From positions 1 through 24,992 of the forward strand of contig JAFZEB010000153.1 of NCBI GenBank assembly GCA_017560855.1: DNA of 24,992 nucleotides, in the 5' to 3' direction. A program made the position numbers and the translations under genes. The stretch's first letter is position 1; every line of letters begins with the position of its first letter. This document shows, piece after piece, positions 14,513 to 22,374 of this stretch. Under the pieces are notes generated by a model. The model worked only from the letters and a program-made list of their open reading frames with translations, was not told where the DNA came from and searched no databases. The stretch comes from Ruminiclostridium sp. GTDB taxonomy: Bacteria; Bacillota; Clostridia; Oscillospirales; Oscillospiraceae.

Positions 14513-14541
14513 TTTCTTTTTCTGTATATTCAGTATATAAT
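14513..14541 (+). promoter_or_regulatory. Probable promoter of the nusB-recN operon
   Basis: A perfect TATAAT lies at 14536-14541, after the preceding terminator and 60 bases upstream of the nusB start. The -35 at 17-base spacing (TTTCTT, 14513-14518) is weak. The nonamer TGTATATTC occurs at 14523-14531 and again at 14572-14580, which may be a regulator site. Confidence 0.5.
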
Positions 14542-14600
14542 GAATTCTGTATAGAAACACTTAACCAGTATTGTATATTCCAAGATTTGGAGGAACGATC

Positions 14601-15089
14601 ATGACAAGATCCGCTGCAAGAGAAATCGCAGTACACTGCTCTTATTCCCTGGGTTTTTCCCACCAGACCCCTGATGAGTTCCTGGAGGAACGGATGGAGA
14701 AAGAAAACTTCCTGCGCTGGGGGGAGGAAAATTCCCTGTATCAGGAATATCCCAACGAGAAGCAGGTCGAATATATCCGTGAAGTGGTCCGTGGTGTTGC
14801 CGAACACGGCTTCGAGCTGGACAGCTACATTGCCCAGTATTCCAAGAACTGGACCTTCGAACGCATCCCCCGCATGGCCGCCGCCATCATGCGTGTTGCT
14901 ATGTATGAGATCCTGTATATGCCCGCCATTCCCAATGCCGCTGCTATCAACGATGCGGTGGAAATCACCAAGAAGTATGAGGACGAAAAGGTGGTTTCCT
15001 TTGTCAACGGCATCCTGGGCACCTTCGTCCGCACCGAGTTCCCCGAGGAGACCCAGCCCAAGGCCCAGGCTCCTGCTGAGGAGGCCTGA
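14601..15089 (+). CDS. nusB: Transcription antitermination factor NusB
   Basis: This 162-residue protein binds boxA RNA together with ribosomal protein uS10 and assists rRNA transcription antitermination. The N-terminus MTRSAAREIAVHCSYSLGF and the C-terminal motifs WTFERIPRMAAAIMRVAMYE and AINDAVEITKKYEDEKVVSFVNGILG (split over 105-150) are the NusB signature. A frame extends to a TTG at 14571, but GGAGGA (14589-14594) points to the ATG at 14601. A short Pro/Ala-rich tail is specific to this lineage. It is the first gene of a nine-gene-plus operon and stops two bases before the TsaD-like gene. Confidence 0.96.
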   Translation: MTRSAAREIAVHCSYSLGFSHQTPDEFLEERMEKENFLRWGEENSLYQEYPNEKQVEYIREVVRGVAEHGFELDSYIAQYSKNWTFERIPRMAAAIMRVAMYEILYMPAIPNAAAINDAVEITKKYEDEKVVSFVNGILGTFVRTEFPEETQPKAQAPAEEA

Positions 15090-15091
15090 GT

Positions 15092-16024
15092 ATGGCCGCC
15101 GTACTGGGGCTGGACACCAGCAACTACACCACCTCTGCCGCCTGGTTTGACGGGGAGAAGGGGGATAACTGCGGAAAGCTCCTGGAGGTTCCGGAAGGGG
15201 CTCTGGGTCTTCGCCAGAGCGATGCCCTCTTCCAGCATGTCAAGCGCATGCCGGAGATCATGGAGGCCCTGAAGGGGACTGGTATGCCCAAGGACCTCAT
15301 CGGTGTGGGTGCCAGCACCCGTCCCCGTGAGGTGGAGGGCTCCTATATGCCCTGCTTCCTGGCAGGTGAGTCTCAGGCTCGCTCCATGGCCACCGCCCTG
15401 GAACTGCCCTTCTTCCCCTGCTCCCATCAGCAGGGGCACATTGCTGCCGCAGCCTGGTCTGCCGGGCGGATGGACCTGCTGGACAAGCCCCACCTGGTGT
15501 GGCATCTGTCCGGCGGCACCACCGAGCTCCTTCACGTGGTTCCCGACGGAGTCATGGTGAAGGCAGAGTGCATCGGCGGTACCTCTGATATCTCTGCCGG
15601 TCAGCTCATCGACCGGACAGGTAAGCGTCTGGGCCTGGCTTTCCCTGCGGGCAAGGCTGTGGATGCCCTGTCTCTTCAGGCAGAGAAGAAGGACCGATTT
15701 AAGGTCAAGGTGAAGGAGTGTAAATTTTCCTTCTCCGGCATCGAGAACAAGATGAATGCTCTGGCTGACCAGGGCTGGGCCCCTGCAGATATCTGCTGGT
15801 ATGTGCTGGCTTCCGTCATCTACGGCGTGGAGCAGGCCACCAGGCAGGCTCTGGAGCAGTACCCCGGTCTGCCTGTCCTGTGCGCCGGTGGTGTGGCTTC
15901 CAATCAGCTTTTACGGGAAACTATGGTGAAAACCAGCGGGGCTGTGTTTGCAGAGCCTCGTTTTTCCACTGACAACGCCATGGGTGTCGCCATTCTCACC
16001 TGGCGGCAGCTCAACCAGAAATAA
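15092..16024 (+). CDS. TsaD/Kae1-like (O-sialoglycoprotein endopeptidase family) paralogue
   Basis: This 310-residue protein has the ASKHA fold of TsaD, the enzyme that installs threonylcarbamoyl on A37 of tRNAs. The metal ligands appear present: HQQGH (His112, His116) and a late STDN (Asp294). The nucleotide site shows WHLSGGTTELLHV and CAGGVASN. However, the N-terminal motif is GLDTSNYTTS where true TsaD has GIETSCDET, and SGGTTEL replaces SGGHTQL. It is therefore probably a divergent paralogue, not the TsaD of this organism. Such Kae1-like genes commonly sit near xseA in Clostridia. Substrate and reaction are unknown. GAGGAGG lies in the end of nusB, just ahead of the ATG; xseA starts three bases after the stop. 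Confidence 0.85.
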   Translation: MAAVLGLDTSNYTTSAAWFDGEKGDNCGKLLEVPEGALGLRQSDALFQHVKRMPEIMEALKGTGMPKDLIGVGASTRPREVEGSYMPCFLAGESQARSMATALELPFFPCSHQQGHIAAAAWSAGRMDLLDKPHLVWHLSGGTTELLHVVPDGVMVKAECIGGTSDISAGQLIDRTGKRLGLAFPAGKAVDALSLQAEKKDRFKVKVKECKFSFSGIENKMNALADQGWAPADICWYVLASVIYGVEQATRQALEQYPGLPVLCAGGVASNQLLRETMVKTSGAVFAEPRFSTDNAMGVAILTWRQLNQK

Positions 16025-16027
16025 ACC

Positions 16028-17248
16028 ATGCAAGAACCCATTTCTGTCACTGCCCTGAACCAATACATCAAAGGAATGTTTGAACGGGAACGACTGCTGT
16101 CCCGTGTTTTGGTACGCAGTGAGATATCCAACTACAAGGTCTATCCCTCCGGCCACCACTATTTTTCTCTGAAGGATGCAGAGAGCAGCATCCGCTGCGT
16201 CATGTTCCGGCGGGAGGCTATGTCCCTTCGGTTCCGGCCGGAGAACGGCATGAAGGTGGTGGTGTCCGGTCGGGTATCCGTGTTCCCCCGGGATGGCGCC
16301 TATCAGCTCTACTGCGCTACCATGGTGCCCGACGGGGTAGGTGAACTGGCCTTTGCCTTTGAGCAGCTGAAGAACCGGCTTCACAAGGAGGGCCTCTTCG
16401 ACCCGGCCCATAAGAAGCCCATTCCTGCCCATCCTCGGACCATTGCTTTGGTGACCTCGCCGGCCGGCGCTGCTGTGCGGGATATGATTCGCATCCTGGG
16501 TGCCCGTTACCCCATGGCCAAGGTCCTGGTGGTTCCGGTGCGGGTCCAGGGAGAGGAAGCTCCTGAGGAAATCGGCAACGGCCTGGATCTGGTGAACGCC
16601 CTTGACATGGCTGACCTGATCATCACCGGCCGAGGGGGCGGTTCCATGGAGGACCTGTGGGCCTTCAACGATGAGCGGGTGGCTCGTGCCATCTTCCGGT
16701 CCCGGATCCCGGTCATCTCTGCCGTAGGCCATGAGCCCGATGTGACCATTTCTGACTTTGTGGCCGACCTTCGGGCATCCACCCCCTCCAATGCCGCCGA
16801 GCTGGCTGTCCCAGACCAGGCCGACCTGCGGGACCGTCTGGCCCATTTCCAGGCCCGGATGGACCGGTCTGTGGACAGAAGGCTCCAGGTTCGCAGGGAT
16901 GCCCTGCGCCGACTGGGGAGCAGTCCCTTTTTGCAGTCCCCCCAGCGGGCCATCCAGGAAAAACGGCTCCTTCTAGACTACCAGCAGCAGCGGCTTCTTC
17001 ATGCGATGGATCGTCAGATCGGGGAACACCGACAGCAGATGGGCCGTCTGGCGGCCTCTCTGGATGCCCTGAGCCCCTTTAAGGTCCTGAGCCGGGGCTA
17101 TTCCATTACACAAAAAGACGACGGCACCGTCGTTTCCGAATTGAGTCAGGTGGAGAAGGGGGATACCCTTCGGGTCCGTGTCTCGGACGGGACCATCACC
17201 TGCACCGCAGAGGGAAAGGAGAAAACCAAATGGCGGAAAAGAAGCTGA
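16028..17248 (+). CDS. xseA: Exodeoxyribonuclease VII large subunit
   Basis: This 406-residue subunit degrades single-stranded DNA in both directions in complex with several copies of XseB, in the cytoplasm. It has an N-terminal OB-fold DNA-binding domain (to about residue 100), then the catalytic core with ALVTSPAGAAVRDM (140-153) and GRGGGSMEDLWAFNDE (201-216), a long helical region with many Arg and Gln that should form the coiled-coil arms, and a C-terminal segment with VLSRGYSI. The length is normal for Firmicutes. Its 3' end overlaps xseB by 19 bases, which fits coupled translation of the two subunits. It lies beside recN in the same operon, so DNA repair functions are grouped. Confidence 0.97.
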   Translation: MQEPISVTALNQYIKGMFERERLLSRVLVRSEISNYKVYPSGHHYFSLKDAESSIRCVMFRREAMSLRFRPENGMKVVVSGRVSVFPRDGAYQLYCATMVPDGVGELAFAFEQLKNRLHKEGLFDPAHKKPIPAHPRTIALVTSPAGAAVRDMIRILGARYPMAKVLVVPVRVQGEEAPEEIGNGLDLVNALDMADLIITGRGGGSMEDLWAFNDERVARAIFRSRIPVISAVGHEPDVTISDFVADLRASTPSNAAELAVPDQADLRDRLAHFQARMDRSVDRRLQVRRDALRRLGSSPFLQSPQRAIQEKRLLLDYQQQRLLHAMDRQIGEHRQQMGRLAASLDALSPFKVLSRGYSITQKDDGTVVSELSQVEKGDTLRVRVSDGTITCTAEGKEKTKWRKRS

Positions 17249-17463
17249 CCTTTGAGCAGGCCATGGGCCGCTTGGAGGAGATCGTGGCCCAGCTGGAGGC
17301 TGGGGACCACGCCCTGGAGAACTCCCTTTCCCTGTATGAAGAGGGGGCCAAGCTCATGAAGCAGTGCACCACTATGCTGGACAAAGCCGAGCAGAAGGTG
17401 ATGAAACTGCGCACCGATGCCAACGGGGAGCTGACCGAAGCCCCCTTTGCCCCGAAGGAGTGA
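17230..17463 (+). CDS. xseB: Exodeoxyribonuclease VII small subunit
   Basis: This 77-residue helical protein binds the coiled-coil region of XseA. The family pattern LTFEQAMGRLEEIVAQLE (6-23), then LENSLSLYEEGAKLMKQC (29-46) is clear. The ATG at 17230 lies inside xseA; a GGAAAGGAG sequence just upstream acts as ribosome binding site. The C-terminal region is Pro/Glu-rich. It ends five bases before the ispA start. Confidence 0.96.
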   Translation: MAEKKLTFEQAMGRLEEIVAQLEAGDHALENSLSLYEEGAKLMKQCTTMLDKAEQKVMKLRTDANGELTEAPFAPKE

Positions 17464-17468
17464 GCGGA

Positions 17469-18341
17469 ATGGACATGAAACAGCAAATGTCAGCCTATCA
17501 GGCCATGATTGAGGAAGCTCTGGAGGGCTATGCCAAGACCTGGCCTTCTTACGGCGATATGCAGGCTGCTATGGCCTACAGTCTTCTCTCCGGGGGTAAG
17601 CGGATCCGTCCGGTCCTTACCCTGGCGGTCTGCCGCCTTTTCGGCGGAGAACCGGCAAAGGCCCTGCCCTTCGCCTGTGGCCTGGAGATGATCCACACCT
17701 ATTCTCTTATCCATGACGACCTGCCCTGCATGGATGACGATGATTTTCGTCGGGGTAAGCCCACCAACCATAAGGTCTATGGTGAAGCCACGGCAGTCCT
17801 GGCGGGAGATGCCCTCCTTACGGCAGCCTTTGGCATCCTGGCCGGAGCCGACCTGTCTTCGGAGCAGATCGGTCGGGGCGTGTCCTGTTTATCTCAGGCT
17901 GCCGGTCCTGCCGGTATGGTGGGGGGACAGTTCTTAGACCTGTTGGGTGAGGGGAAGACCCTGACCTACGACGAGGTGGTCCAGATCGAAGCCCTCAAGA
18001 CCGGCTGTATGATCGAGGCGGCTGCTCGCCTGGGTGCCATTGCCGCAGGCAGCACCGAGCAGGAGGAGGAGGCTGCGGCCTCCTTTGCCCGCAAGATCGG
18101 TCTGGCCTTCCAGATCCGGGATGACATTCTGGACGTCCTGGGAGACGAGGCTGAGTTCGGCAAGCCCATCGGTTCCGATGCGGAGAACCAGAAATCCACT
18201 TTTGTTGCCCTGAAAGGGGTAGAGGCCTGCGAGGCCATGGTGGAGTCCCTCACTGAGGAAGCCATCACCTGTCTGGCGGAATACCCCGGCAGTGACTTTC
18301 TCTGCGACCTTGCCCGGATGCTGGCAGGGCGCACCAAGTAA
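17469..18341 (+). CDS. ispA: Farnesyl diphosphate synthase-type polyprenyl synthase
   Basis: This 290-residue enzyme condenses isopentenyl diphosphate with allylic diphosphates to make farnesyl (C15), possibly geranylgeranyl, diphosphate for quinones, undecaprenyl carrier and related lipids. The first aspartate-rich motif is DDLPCMD (83-89), with the extra two residues (DDxxxxD) typical of bacterial FPP synthases. The second is DDILD (218-222), followed by the GKPIGSD and K-S-T-F segments. GGGKRIRP binds isopentenyl diphosphate (42-48). The frame continues upstream into xseB, but AAGGAG (17455-17460) points to the ATG at 17469; an ATG two codons later is less well spaced. Product chain length is inferred. 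It feeds from the Dxs product made by the next gene. Confidence 0.94.
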   Translation: MDMKQQMSAYQAMIEEALEGYAKTWPSYGDMQAAMAYSLLSGGKRIRPVLTLAVCRLFGGEPAKALPFACGLEMIHTYSLIHDDLPCMDDDDFRRGKPTNHKVYGEATAVLAGDALLTAAFGILAGADLSSEQIGRGVSCLSQAAGPAGMVGGQFLDLLGEGKTLTYDEVVQIEALKTGCMIEAAARLGAIAAGSTEQEEEAAASFARKIGLAFQIRDDILDVLGDEAEFGKPIGSDAENQKSTFVALKGVEACEAMVESLTEEAITCLAEYPGSDFLCDLARMLAGRTK

Positions 18342-18378
18342 CACACCCTTTCCTTTGTTTCAGTAAGGAGGGATTTTC

Positions 18379-20223
18379 TTGAAGGAATTCCCGTCCCTGC
18401 ACCAGATCAGCGACCGTCAGGCGGAAGAACTCTGCCAGACCCTTCGTGAGCGGGTCATAGACGTGGTGTCCCAGACTGGCGGCCACCTGGCCTCCAACCT
18501 GGGCGCTGTAGAACTGACGGTGGCCCTGCACCGGGTCTATGACACGGCTAGGGACCGACTGGTCTTTGATGTGGGGCATCAATGCTATATCCATAAAATG
18601 TTGACCGGGCGCAATGGCCGGATGGAAACTCTGCGGACCTTTGGCGGTATCGCCGGGTTTCCCAAGCCCTCTGAGTCCATCCACGATGCCTGCATTGCTG
18701 GTCACGCCTCCACGGCGGTCTCTACGGCTCTTGGTATGGCGGTGGCCCGAACCCGACTGGGGGAGGACTATAAAGTTGTGGCCCTTCTGGGTGACGGATC
18801 CCTCACCGGCGGCCTGGCCTATGAAGGCCTGTCTATGGCTGGGCAGAGTGGGGAACCCCTGGTGGTCATCCTCAACGACAACGGTATGTCTATTGACGCC
18901 AGCATGGGCGGCGTGGCCCAGCATCTGGCCAAGCAGCGGCTGAATCCGCCTTATCTGCGGGGTAAGGAGATCTATCGCAAGATTATGCAGGCTACTCCCC
19001 CTGGCAGATGGCTTCATGGTGTGATCCACGGTCTTAAAGAGGCGGTGAAGGCCACCATCCTGCCCTGCAGTATGTTTGAAAATATGGGCTTTCACTATCT
19101 GGGGCCGGTAGACGGCCACGATGTGGGAGCTTTGACCCAGCAGCTGGCCTATGCCGCTGCCATAGACGGGCCGGTCCTTCTTCACGTGAAGACTGTGAAG
19201 GGCAAGGGGTACGGTCCTGCTGAAAAGACCCCGGATGCCTTTCATGGCACGGGCCCCTTTGATAAGGCGACTGGAAAGCTCCTCCACCCGGGCAGCGGGG
19301 AATCTTTTTCTGCCCGGTTTGGCAAAGAGATGTGTGACATGGCCCGGGAGGACAAGCGTATTTGCGCCATGACTGCCGCTATGACCAGCGGCACGGGCCT
19401 TTCCGGTTTTGCAGCCCAGTTCCCGGATCGCTTCTTTGATGTGGGCATTGCCGAGGAGCATGCCGTCTCCATGGTGGCCGGCATGGCCAAGCAGGGTCTT
19501 GTGCCTGTCTTTGCCGTCTACTCTACCTTCTTCCAGCGAAGCTATGACATGCTGATCCACGATATTGCTATCGACGGCATCCATGCCGTCTTCGGTGTGG
19601 ACCGTGCAGGGCTGGTGGGAGACGACGGCGAGACCCACCACGGTCTATTCGATCCCGGCTTCCTGAAGACTGTCCCCGGCATGACCGTTTTGTGCCCTGC
19701 CAGCCTGCAGGAACTCTCCTCTATGCTGCGTCAGGCGGTGTACCAGTTGACCGGCCCTGTGGCTGTCCGGTATCCCAGAGGGGGCGAGAACGGCTATCAC
19801 CAGGACAACAGCGCAGAACCTGCCTGCGTCCTGCGGGAGGGCACCGACATCACACTGGTGACTTTTGGCACCCTGACAGGCAGTGTTCTTCAGGTGGCTG
19901 AACGTTTGGCTCAGGACGGGATCTCTGCCGACGTGGTGAAGCTCAATCAAATCATTCCGCTGCCTACGGAGGCAGTGTTGGCATCCCTGGAACAGACCGG
20001 TCGACTGCTGGTTGCCCAGGAATGCGTATCCATGGGTGCTCCCGGTGGGGATGTCCTGGCGGCAGCTGCCGCTCACGGCATTACCCTGAAGGGAAGCGCT
20101 ATATGCTCCTGTGGGGAGGAGTTTGTCCCCCACGGAACCATTGCCCAGCTCCGTGCCCTGTGCGGACTGGACGTACAATCTTTGTATCAAAAAGCCCGGG
20201 AGGTTATGAACGATGGCAAGTAA
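18379..20223 (+). CDS. dxs: 1-deoxy-D-xylulose-5-phosphate synthase
   Basis: This 614-residue, thiamine-diphosphate-dependent enzyme joins pyruvate and glyceraldehyde 3-phosphate, the first step of the MEP isoprenoid pathway. Motifs seen: SNLGAVELTVALH (39-51), DVGHQ (64-68), GHASTAVS (108-115), the ThDP/Mg site GDG (138-140) with ILNDNG (164-169), IAEEHAVSMVAGMA with the catalytic Glu, and DRAGLVGDDGETHHG. The start is TTG at 18379, supported by TAAGGAGGG (18364-18372) and no better ATG. Typical length is 620-640, so it is slightly short. It shares an operon with ispA, giving early and late isoprenoid steps together. It overlaps the next gene by 11 bases. Confidence 0.97.
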   Translation: MKEFPSLHQISDRQAEELCQTLRERVIDVVSQTGGHLASNLGAVELTVALHRVYDTARDRLVFDVGHQCYIHKMLTGRNGRMETLRTFGGIAGFPKPSESIHDACIAGHASTAVSTALGMAVARTRLGEDYKVVALLGDGSLTGGLAYEGLSMAGQSGEPLVVILNDNGMSIDASMGGVAQHLAKQRLNPPYLRGKEIYRKIMQATPPGRWLHGVIHGLKEAVKATILPCSMFENMGFHYLGPVDGHDVGALTQQLAYAAAIDGPVLLHVKTVKGKGYGPAEKTPDAFHGTGPFDKATGKLLHPGSGESFSARFGKEMCDMAREDKRICAMTAAMTSGTGLSGFAAQFPDRFFDVGIAEEHAVSMVAGMAKQGLVPVFAVYSTFFQRSYDMLIHDIAIDGIHAVFGVDRAGLVGDDGETHHGLFDPGFLKTVPGMTVLCPASLQELSSMLRQAVYQLTGPVAVRYPRGGENGYHQDNSAEPACVLREGTDITLVTFGTLTGSVLQVAERLAQDGISADVVKLNQIIPLPTEAVLASLEQTGRLLVAQECVSMGAPGGDVLAAAAAHGITLKGSAICSCGEEFVPHGTIAQLRALCGLDVQSLYQKAREVMNDGK

Positions 20224-21028
20224 AAAACGGCTGGATGTTCTGCTGACAGAACGAGGCATGGCGGAGAGCCGCCAGAAGGCCCAGGCCATCATCATGGCCG
20301 GCCAGGTCTTTTGGGACGATAAACGGATGGATAAGCCCGGCGTTTCCGTACCGGAGGATGCCAACCTGGAGATCCGGGGTCAGACCCTGAAGTATGTGAG
20401 CCGTGGCGGCTTGAAGCTGGAAAAGGCCATGGCCCAGTTTGACCTGCCCTCTCTGGAGGGGGCCATCGCCATTGATTCCGGTGCTTCCACCGGCGGCTTC
20501 ACCGACTGCATGCTCCAGAACGGAGCGGCTAAGGTCTACGCTGTGGACGTGGGCTATGGTCAGCTGGCCTGGAGCCTGCGGCAGGATCCCCGTGTGGTGT
20601 GCATGGAGCGTACCAACGTCCGCTACCTGACCCAGGAGACCATTCCCGAACCTCTGGACTTTGGCAGTGTGGATGTCTCCTTTATCTCCCTGAAGCTCAT
20701 CCTGCCCGCCCTGCGCCCCCTCATGAAGGACAGCGGTCATCTGGTCTGCCTGATCAAGCCCCAGTTTGAAGCAGGCAAGGAGAAGGTGGGCAAGAAGGGT
20801 GTGGTCCGGGACAAGAAGGTCCATCTGGAGGTCCTGGAACAGTTCCTGCGCCATGCGGAGGAGAGCAACTTCTATGTGAAGGACATCACCTTCTCGCCCA
20901 TCCGTGGTCCGGAAGGCAACATTGAATATCTGGGGCATCTGACCGTGGCAGAGCAGCCTCCCTACACCGGAGATCTGGCTGCCCTGGTGGAGGCCTCCCA
21001 TGAGACTTTGGAGGGGAATGCCCAGTGA
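20213..21028 (+). CDS. tlyA: TlyA family rRNA (cytidine-2'-O)-methyltransferase / hemolysin-A-like
   Basis: This 271-residue protein has an N-terminal S4 RNA-binding domain (about 1-65, MASKKRLDVLLTERG and an IIMAGQV segment) and a Rossmann FtsJ-type methyltransferase domain with the S-adenosylmethionine site DSGASTGGFTD (near 88-98), VDVGYGQL and KPQFEAGKE. Characterised TlyA proteins 2'-O-methylate cytidines in 16S/23S rRNA; the older hemolysin label reflects indirect data. The Bacillus homologue YqxC lies at the same place, between dxs and argR. It starts inside the end of dxs. Its stop TGA overlaps a GTG start of nadK. The specific rRNA site is not predictable from sequence. Confidence 0.93.
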   Translation: MASKKRLDVLLTERGMAESRQKAQAIIMAGQVFWDDKRMDKPGVSVPEDANLEIRGQTLKYVSRGGLKLEKAMAQFDLPSLEGAIAIDSGASTGGFTDCMLQNGAAKVYAVDVGYGQLAWSLRQDPRVVCMERTNVRYLTQETIPEPLDFGSVDVSFISLKLILPALRPLMKDSGHLVCLIKPQFEAGKEKVGKKGVVRDKKVHLEVLEQFLRHAEESNFYVKDITFSPIRGPEGNIEYLGHLTVAEQPPYTGDLAALVEASHETLEGNAQ

Positions 21029-21900
21029 AAATCATTCTTTGCCCCAATCCCTTTCGTGATAAGGGACTGAAAGCCGCCAAAAGCACCGAGCGTCTGCTCA
21101 GTGCGGCTGGGGTGCAGACAGAATATTGTTTTCCCTTCCCGGTGGATAAGTCTGTCCTGGCCGATGTAGACCCCAGTATCCAGATCAAGGATCTGAAGAC
21201 CGAACTGGCCAATGCGGATTTTCTGGTCTGCTTCGGTGGTGACGGTACTATCCTCCATGCGGCAAAAGATGCCAGCAATTTTGGTGTGCCCATTGTAGGC
21301 GTTAACATGGGCAGTGTGGGCTTTATGGCCGAATTGGAGCAGAGCGAGATCCTTCAGCTTACCCGTCTCATCAGCGGGGAGTATAAGCTGGAGAACCGGA
21401 TGCTCCTGGATGTACGGGTCATTCGAGAGGGACGCACCCTTTTCCGCAGCACCGCACTGAACGATGCGGTGGTCACCAAAGGCGCTGTGGCCCGGATCAT
21501 CGATCTCAAGGTCTTTGGAGACAAGGTCTTGATCTCTGATATCTTTGGTGATGGTGTCATTATGGCCACCCCCACCGGGTCCACAGCCTACTCCATGTCT
21601 GCCGGTGGTCCCATCGTGGAGCCTACGGCAGAGAATATCATCATGACCCCCATCAGCGCCCATGCCATCCACGCCAAGGCCATGGTTCTGGATAAGAACC
21701 GCCTCATTGACGTGGTGGTCCCCAAGGAGAGCCGCAAGGCGGCCTACCTCTCGGTGGACGGCGGCAAGGCCTTCAAACTTTTCTCCGGGGACACCGTGCA
21801 GATCAGCCGTTCCCGGCGCAATCTCTGTCTGGTGAAGCTTTCCGACAGAAGTTTTTATGAGTTGATCAACAATAAGCTGGAAAGGAGAATCCGCACATGA
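21025..21900 (+). CDS. nadK: NAD kinase
   Basis: This 291-residue enzyme phosphorylates NAD to NADP using ATP or polyphosphate. The signature GGDGTILHAA is at 71-80; further motifs are ALNDAVVTKG, and DGVIMATPTGSTAYSMSAGGP near residue 180-200 in the glycine-rich NAD site. The start is a GTG at 21025 that overlaps the tlyA stop (GTGA), with GGAGGGG at 21010-21016. The last codon region holds the argR ribosome binding site, and the stop TGA overlaps the argR ATG. The position between tlyA and argR is standard for Clostridia. It supplies NADP for FolD and biosynthesis. Confidence 0.97.
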   Translation: MKIILCPNPFRDKGLKAAKSTERLLSAAGVQTEYCFPFPVDKSVLADVDPSIQIKDLKTELANADFLVCFGGDGTILHAAKDASNFGVPIVGVNMGSVGFMAELEQSEILQLTRLISGEYKLENRMLLDVRVIREGRTLFRSTALNDAVVTKGAVARIIDLKVFGDKVLISDIFGDGVIMATPTGSTAYSMSAGGPIVEPTAENIIMTPISAHAIHAKAMVLDKNRLIDVVVPKESRKAAYLSVDGGKAFKLFSGDTVQISRSRRNLCLVKLSDRSFYELINNKLERRIRT

Positions 21901-22355
21901 AAGCCAGAAGACAGGCTGAGATCCTCGCCATCATTCAGGAGCATGACATTGAGACCCAGGATCAGCTGCTGGAAAAGCTGCGGGAGAGGGGGATGAAGTC
22001 CACCCAGGCTACCATTTCCCGTGATATCAAGGAACTCCATCTGGTGAAGGAACTCACCGGACACAGCACCTATAAATATGCCGTCAGCGAACGGAAGACC
22101 TCTTTGAACGTGGCTGGGCGGCTGAACAACATCTTCCGGGAGAGCGTGACATCCTTTGACTGCGCCCAGAACATCGTGGTTCTGAAGACCATGCCCGGCC
22201 TGGCCTCTGCGGCCTGCTCTGCCATTGATGGCATGCATCTGCCCAACATTGTCGGCACTCTGGCTGGTGATGACACCGGCATTATGATCATGCGGACCAA
22301 CGAGGATGCTGAGGATCTCTGCCTGGAGATCATGAAGATGCTGGAAAGAAAATAA
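21897..22355 (+). CDS. argR: Arginine repressor ArgR (AhrC)
   Basis: This 152-residue transcription regulator senses arginine and, as a hexamer, binds ARG boxes to repress arginine synthesis and, in some species, activate its breakdown. The N-terminal winged helix-turn-helix includes STQATISRDIKEL (35-47) with Ser41-Arg42 contacting DNA. The C-terminal oligomerisation and arginine-binding domain has the GTLAGDDT motif (120-127), where the two Asp residues contact arginine. The start overlaps the nadK stop by four bases and GGAGA precedes it. Its place before recN is conserved across Firmicutes. No ARG-box was identified with confidence in this window. Confidence 0.96.
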   Translation: MKARRQAEILAIIQEHDIETQDQLLEKLRERGMKSTQATISRDIKELHLVKELTGHSTYKYAVSERKTSLNVAGRLNNIFRESVTSFDCAQNIVVLKTMPGLASAACSAIDGMHLPNIVGTLAGDDTGIMIMRTNEDAEDLCLEIMKMLERK

Positions 22356-22374
22356 CACCGAGAGAAGGGGAACC

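Noticed and set aside
15092..16024. Calling the Kae1-like gene canonical tsaD
   Set aside because: The N-terminal and nucleotide-site motifs differ from canonical TsaD, so only family membership is claimed.
17364..17468. N-terminal extension of ispA into the xseB reading region
   Set aside because: The extension overlaps xseB in another frame and has no conserved residues; AAGGAG at 17455-17460 supports the start at 17469.
18265..19641. 458-codon open frame on the minus strand opposite dxs
   Set aside because: It is antisense to a well-supported dxs with all motifs, has no recognisable domain and no placed ribosome binding site.
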